A stretch of 32,462 nt of DNA from a virus. The notes under the pieces are model-generated. The model worked only from the letters and a program-made list of their open reading frames with translations. It did no database searches and was not told where the DNA came from. The first letter of the stretch is position 1. Each line of letters opens with the position of its first letter. Positions 31,492 through 32,462 of the stretch are shown here, in pieces. Made by a program: the position numbers and the translations under genes. Location: IMG/VR virus record IMGVR_UViG_3300021373_000485, positions 1 through 32,462 of that record. One strand, 5' to 3'.

Positions 31492-31667
31492 TACACTGAC
31501 CTGCTTGCTGGGTTAGATGCACCACACTTAGCCATGCCTCCGTGAGCATAGCCTCGTTTCTTAGTCATACCACCCTTACTCATCTTTGTTTTAGGCTTAC
31601 TGTGATACCCTGTACCACCACAATGGCTACAACCTTTTCCACCACAATTTGGACATTTGGTTTTCAT
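31491..31667 (-). CDS. CxxCGG zinc-knuckle small protein with KGGM repeats (58 aa)
   Basis: MKTKCPNCGGKGCSHCGGTG is a compact double CxxC-GG knuckle like one zinc site of DnaJ (CxxCxGxG). It is followed by a basic tail holding MSKGGMTKKRG and AHGGMAKCG, two GGM repeats. The ATG at 31667 is preferred over an upstream TTG at 31703 (12 residues longer) because it has an AAAGAGAAC ribosome site and removes an artificial overlap. A zinc-binding, nucleic-acid-binding or protein-binding role is inferred. Coupled to the next gene by TAATG. Confidence 0.65.
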   Translation of the reverse strand: MKTKCPNCGGKGCSHCGGTGYHSKPKTKMSKGGMTKKRGYAHGGMAKCGASNPASRSV

Positions 31668-31948
31668 GCTGTTCTCTTTCTGCCTGATGCTGTTGTTGAC
31701 CAATTAACTTTAGTTGGTCCTGTCTTTTTCGCCGCTTCTTCTTTGGATATTTTTGAGGCAACAGCCTCTGGTCTACACGCTGGATAGGGACGACTCGATT
31801 TACTGGCTGAACTACGCCCACACTTTTCGCCTGTCTTAACATCTGTCCATTTTTCGTCAAACCACTGACCTAAGCCTCCTTTAGAATATCCTCTTCGACT
31901 TTCTAGTAAGGGAGAAGCCTTACGTGACTTTGTTCTTTGTCGTGCCAC
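31664..31948 (-). CDS. Basic small protein with GLGQWFDEKWTDVKTG motif (94 aa)
   Basis: Starts at a GTG (31948) preceded by GGGAGG at 8 bases, a strong ribosome site; an in-frame upstream ATG at 32020 would overlap the 95-aa gene by 101 bases and has no such site, so GTG is preferred. Core: SRRGYSKGGLGQWFDEKWTD (16-35) then GEKCGRSS and YPACRPEAVASKISKEEA, a pattern of (K)GGLG-x-WF-x-E-x-W-x-D-x-K...CGR...YP-x-C-RP known to me from small phage proteins (sometimes labelled DUF5872; not certain). C-terminus is Ser/Thr/Lys-rich. Basic and Cys-containing, it may bind nucleic acid. It overlaps the 95-aa gene by 29 bases. Confidence 0.65.
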   Translation of the reverse strand: MARQRTKSRKASPLLESRRGYSKGGLGQWFDEKWTDVKTGEKCGRSSASKSSRPYPACRPEAVASKISKEEAAKKTGPTKVNWSTTASGRKRTA

Positions 31949-32207
31949 TATACTTACCTCCCGCTTTCTTGTACTCTTTAACAACCCAAGCAGAAGCATA
32001 TGCGCTGGGCCAAACATCAAACTTTTTCTTAGCTAAGGCTACCTTGCTGTTGTATAGCTTCTTATTAGTTGGAGTAGGGGTACTGCCGCCTATACTGTAA
32101 CCACTTGCATAGATTGCTTTACCTTGACGTTCAGCTGCAGCTTTAGTTTTGTAGACTTTACCTGTCTTACCCCAACGATAACCGCCTGCTACTTTTTGTA
32201 CTGGCAT
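31920..32207 (-). CDS. Basic small protein, GGYRWGKTGKVYKTKAAAERQG type (95 aa)
   Basis: N-terminal MPVQKVAGGYRWGKTGKVYK followed by TKAAAERQGKAIYASGY is a very recurrent short phage module (I recall it fused to other phage domains). C-terminal KKKFDVWPSAYASAWVVKEYK and KKAGGKY is a second recurrent module. No enzyme motif; pI clearly basic. The ATG shares a base with the preceding stop (TAATG). Role unknown; the module pair suggests a nucleic-acid-associated or capsid-internal protein. Confidence 0.7.
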   Translation of the reverse strand: MPVQKVAGGYRWGKTGKVYKTKAAAERQGKAIYASGYSIGGSTPTPTNKKLYNSKVALAKKKFDVWPSAYASAWVVKEYKKAGGKYSGTTKNKVT

Positions 32208-32395
32208 TATGCGTTATCACCTTCTACTTTATGACAATGAGGTGTAGCATATGCACCACCCTGACGTATTGTGTTTGTAATTTGTTCTGCTTCCTTTAAG
32301 CAAGCCTCTTCACTGTAGAACGGCTCAGGCTTAGCTATGATCTTACACGATAGTGCCATAGGATCAAAACAAACTAGCAGTATTCCTATCCACAT
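32207..32395 (-). CDS. Small Cys-containing protein (62 aa)
   Basis: Starts at an ATG (32395) with AAGG 9 bases upstream, giving MWIGILLVCFDPMALSCKII, then PFYSEEACLKEAEQITNTIR and AYATPHCHKVEGDNA. A GTG at 32452 would add 19 residues, but that stretch is better explained as the end of another gene. Cysteines at 9, 17, 34 and 57 and a His-containing tail suggest disulfides or metal binding. The first residues are hydrophobic but too short for a confident signal peptide. Similar MWIGIL... short proteins are, to my recollection, frequent in marine phages. Function unknown. Confidence 0.55.
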   Translation of the reverse strand: MWIGILLVCFDPMALSCKIIAKPEPFYSEEACLKEAEQITNTIRQGGAYATPHCHKVEGDNA

Positions 32396-32396
32396 A

Positions 32397-32462
32397 TCAC
32401 CAGGCCTTACAGGACCAGTAACGTGCAGTAAACTTATCCGTTGCTGTATCACAATTATGTCT
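32397..32462 (-). CDS. C-terminal end of a gene entering from the right edge (partial)
   Basis: From the right edge the minus strand reads a frame of 21 codons ending at TGA (32399-32397): CDTATDKFTARYWSCKAW is the visible end. The stop lies one base from the ATG of the 62-aa gene, the same tight packing as elsewhere. Too short to name; it could be chance, but the composition (Cys, Trp, Tyr) is protein-like. Confidence 0.4.
   Translation of the reverse strand, partial: RHNCDTATDKFTARYWSCKAW

Noticed and set aside
31627-31860. 77-codon minus-strand frame overlapping the 94-aa and 58-aa genes
   Set aside because: Gln/Lys/Val-rich shadow; both other frames there have clear motifs (CGR...YPACRP and CPNCGGKG) and better ribosome sites.
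148-32000. Many plus-strand open frames, some over 100 codons (for example 8131-8580, 8701-9216, 18042-18500, 12580-12981)
   Set aside because: All lie antisense to strong minus-strand genes, are rich in Ser/Val/Pro/Leu as expected from reverse reading of Gly/Thr/Asp-rich fibre genes, and lack consistent ribosome sites or family motifs.
1-32462. CRISPR arrays, tRNA or rRNA genes, insertion sequences, integrase, att sites, diversity-generating retroelement
   Set aside because: No evenly spaced direct repeats with spacers, no cloverleaf-like non-coding stretch, no transposase/integrase/reverse transcriptase motifs; gene-free DNA totals only a few hundred bases.

Overview
The window is the virion-assembly half of a tailed bacteriophage genome. 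Every gene I support lies on the minus strand, so transcription runs from base 32462 towards base 1; genes are packed end to start with ATGA or TAATG overlaps, and I see no host chromosome genes, tRNA, rRNA, CRISPR array or insertion sequence. Base composition is AT-rich (roughly 40% GC by eye). The short neck set (an adaptor followed by a beta-rich nozzle-like protein, with no tape measure, tube or sheath gene) points to a podovirus-like particle. The repeat-rich virion proteins, the conserved small proteins and the fibre N-termini resemble those of marine phages. A DUF1127 gene, a family typical of alphaproteobacteria, suggests an alphaproteobacterial host (marine Rhodobacterales, SAR116 or SAR11 kind), but that is inference.

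Layout in the direction of transcription. (1) 32462-30752: a run of small, mostly basic genes (Cys-containing 62-aa protein, two Lys/Arg-rich proteins, a CxxC zinc-knuckle protein, a Lys-rich linker protein) ending in a beta-sandwich protein. (2) 30708-27637: a promoter-like element, then the DUF1127 gene, a membrane-anchored coiled-coil protein, a small-terminase-like gene, a helix-turn-helix gene and the large terminase. (3) 27633-20163: portal, two large unnamed virion-type genes, a 65-aa coiled-coil gene, scaffold and major capsid protein. Scaffold and capsid genes are each preceded by a promoter-like element, and a hairpin terminator follows the capsid gene. (4) 20098-12270: decoration-like protein, a 1335-aa fibre with internal repeats, a set of beta-rich adhesin candidates (one with a MAM-like domain in swapped order), a tail-assembly-chaperone-like gene and a repeat protein. 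(5) 12260-6268: Ig-like protein, adaptor, nozzle, a second fibre (720 aa) and a glycine-rich adhesin. (6) 6271-1: holin-like protein, then the likely ejection/internal virion proteins: a 645-aa protein with 20 unbroken 11-residue repeats, a lysozyme-like enzyme, a 188-aa acidic protein, a 749-aa protein and the start of another protein cut by the window edge.

Most interesting: an identical 9-base element (TATAACTAT on the minus strand) occurs in sense orientation only in three of the four largest gene-free gaps. The octamer GCGCTGGG is strongly over-represented on both strands and in all reading frames. The 645-aa protein has a continuous hendecad array. The 343-aa adhesin appears to carry a circularly permuted MAM domain. 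A KGG(L/M)/GLM tag recurs near the ends of otherwise unrelated proteins. Replication genes, RNA polymerase and integrase are not in this window, so lifestyle and exact lineage cannot be read from it.
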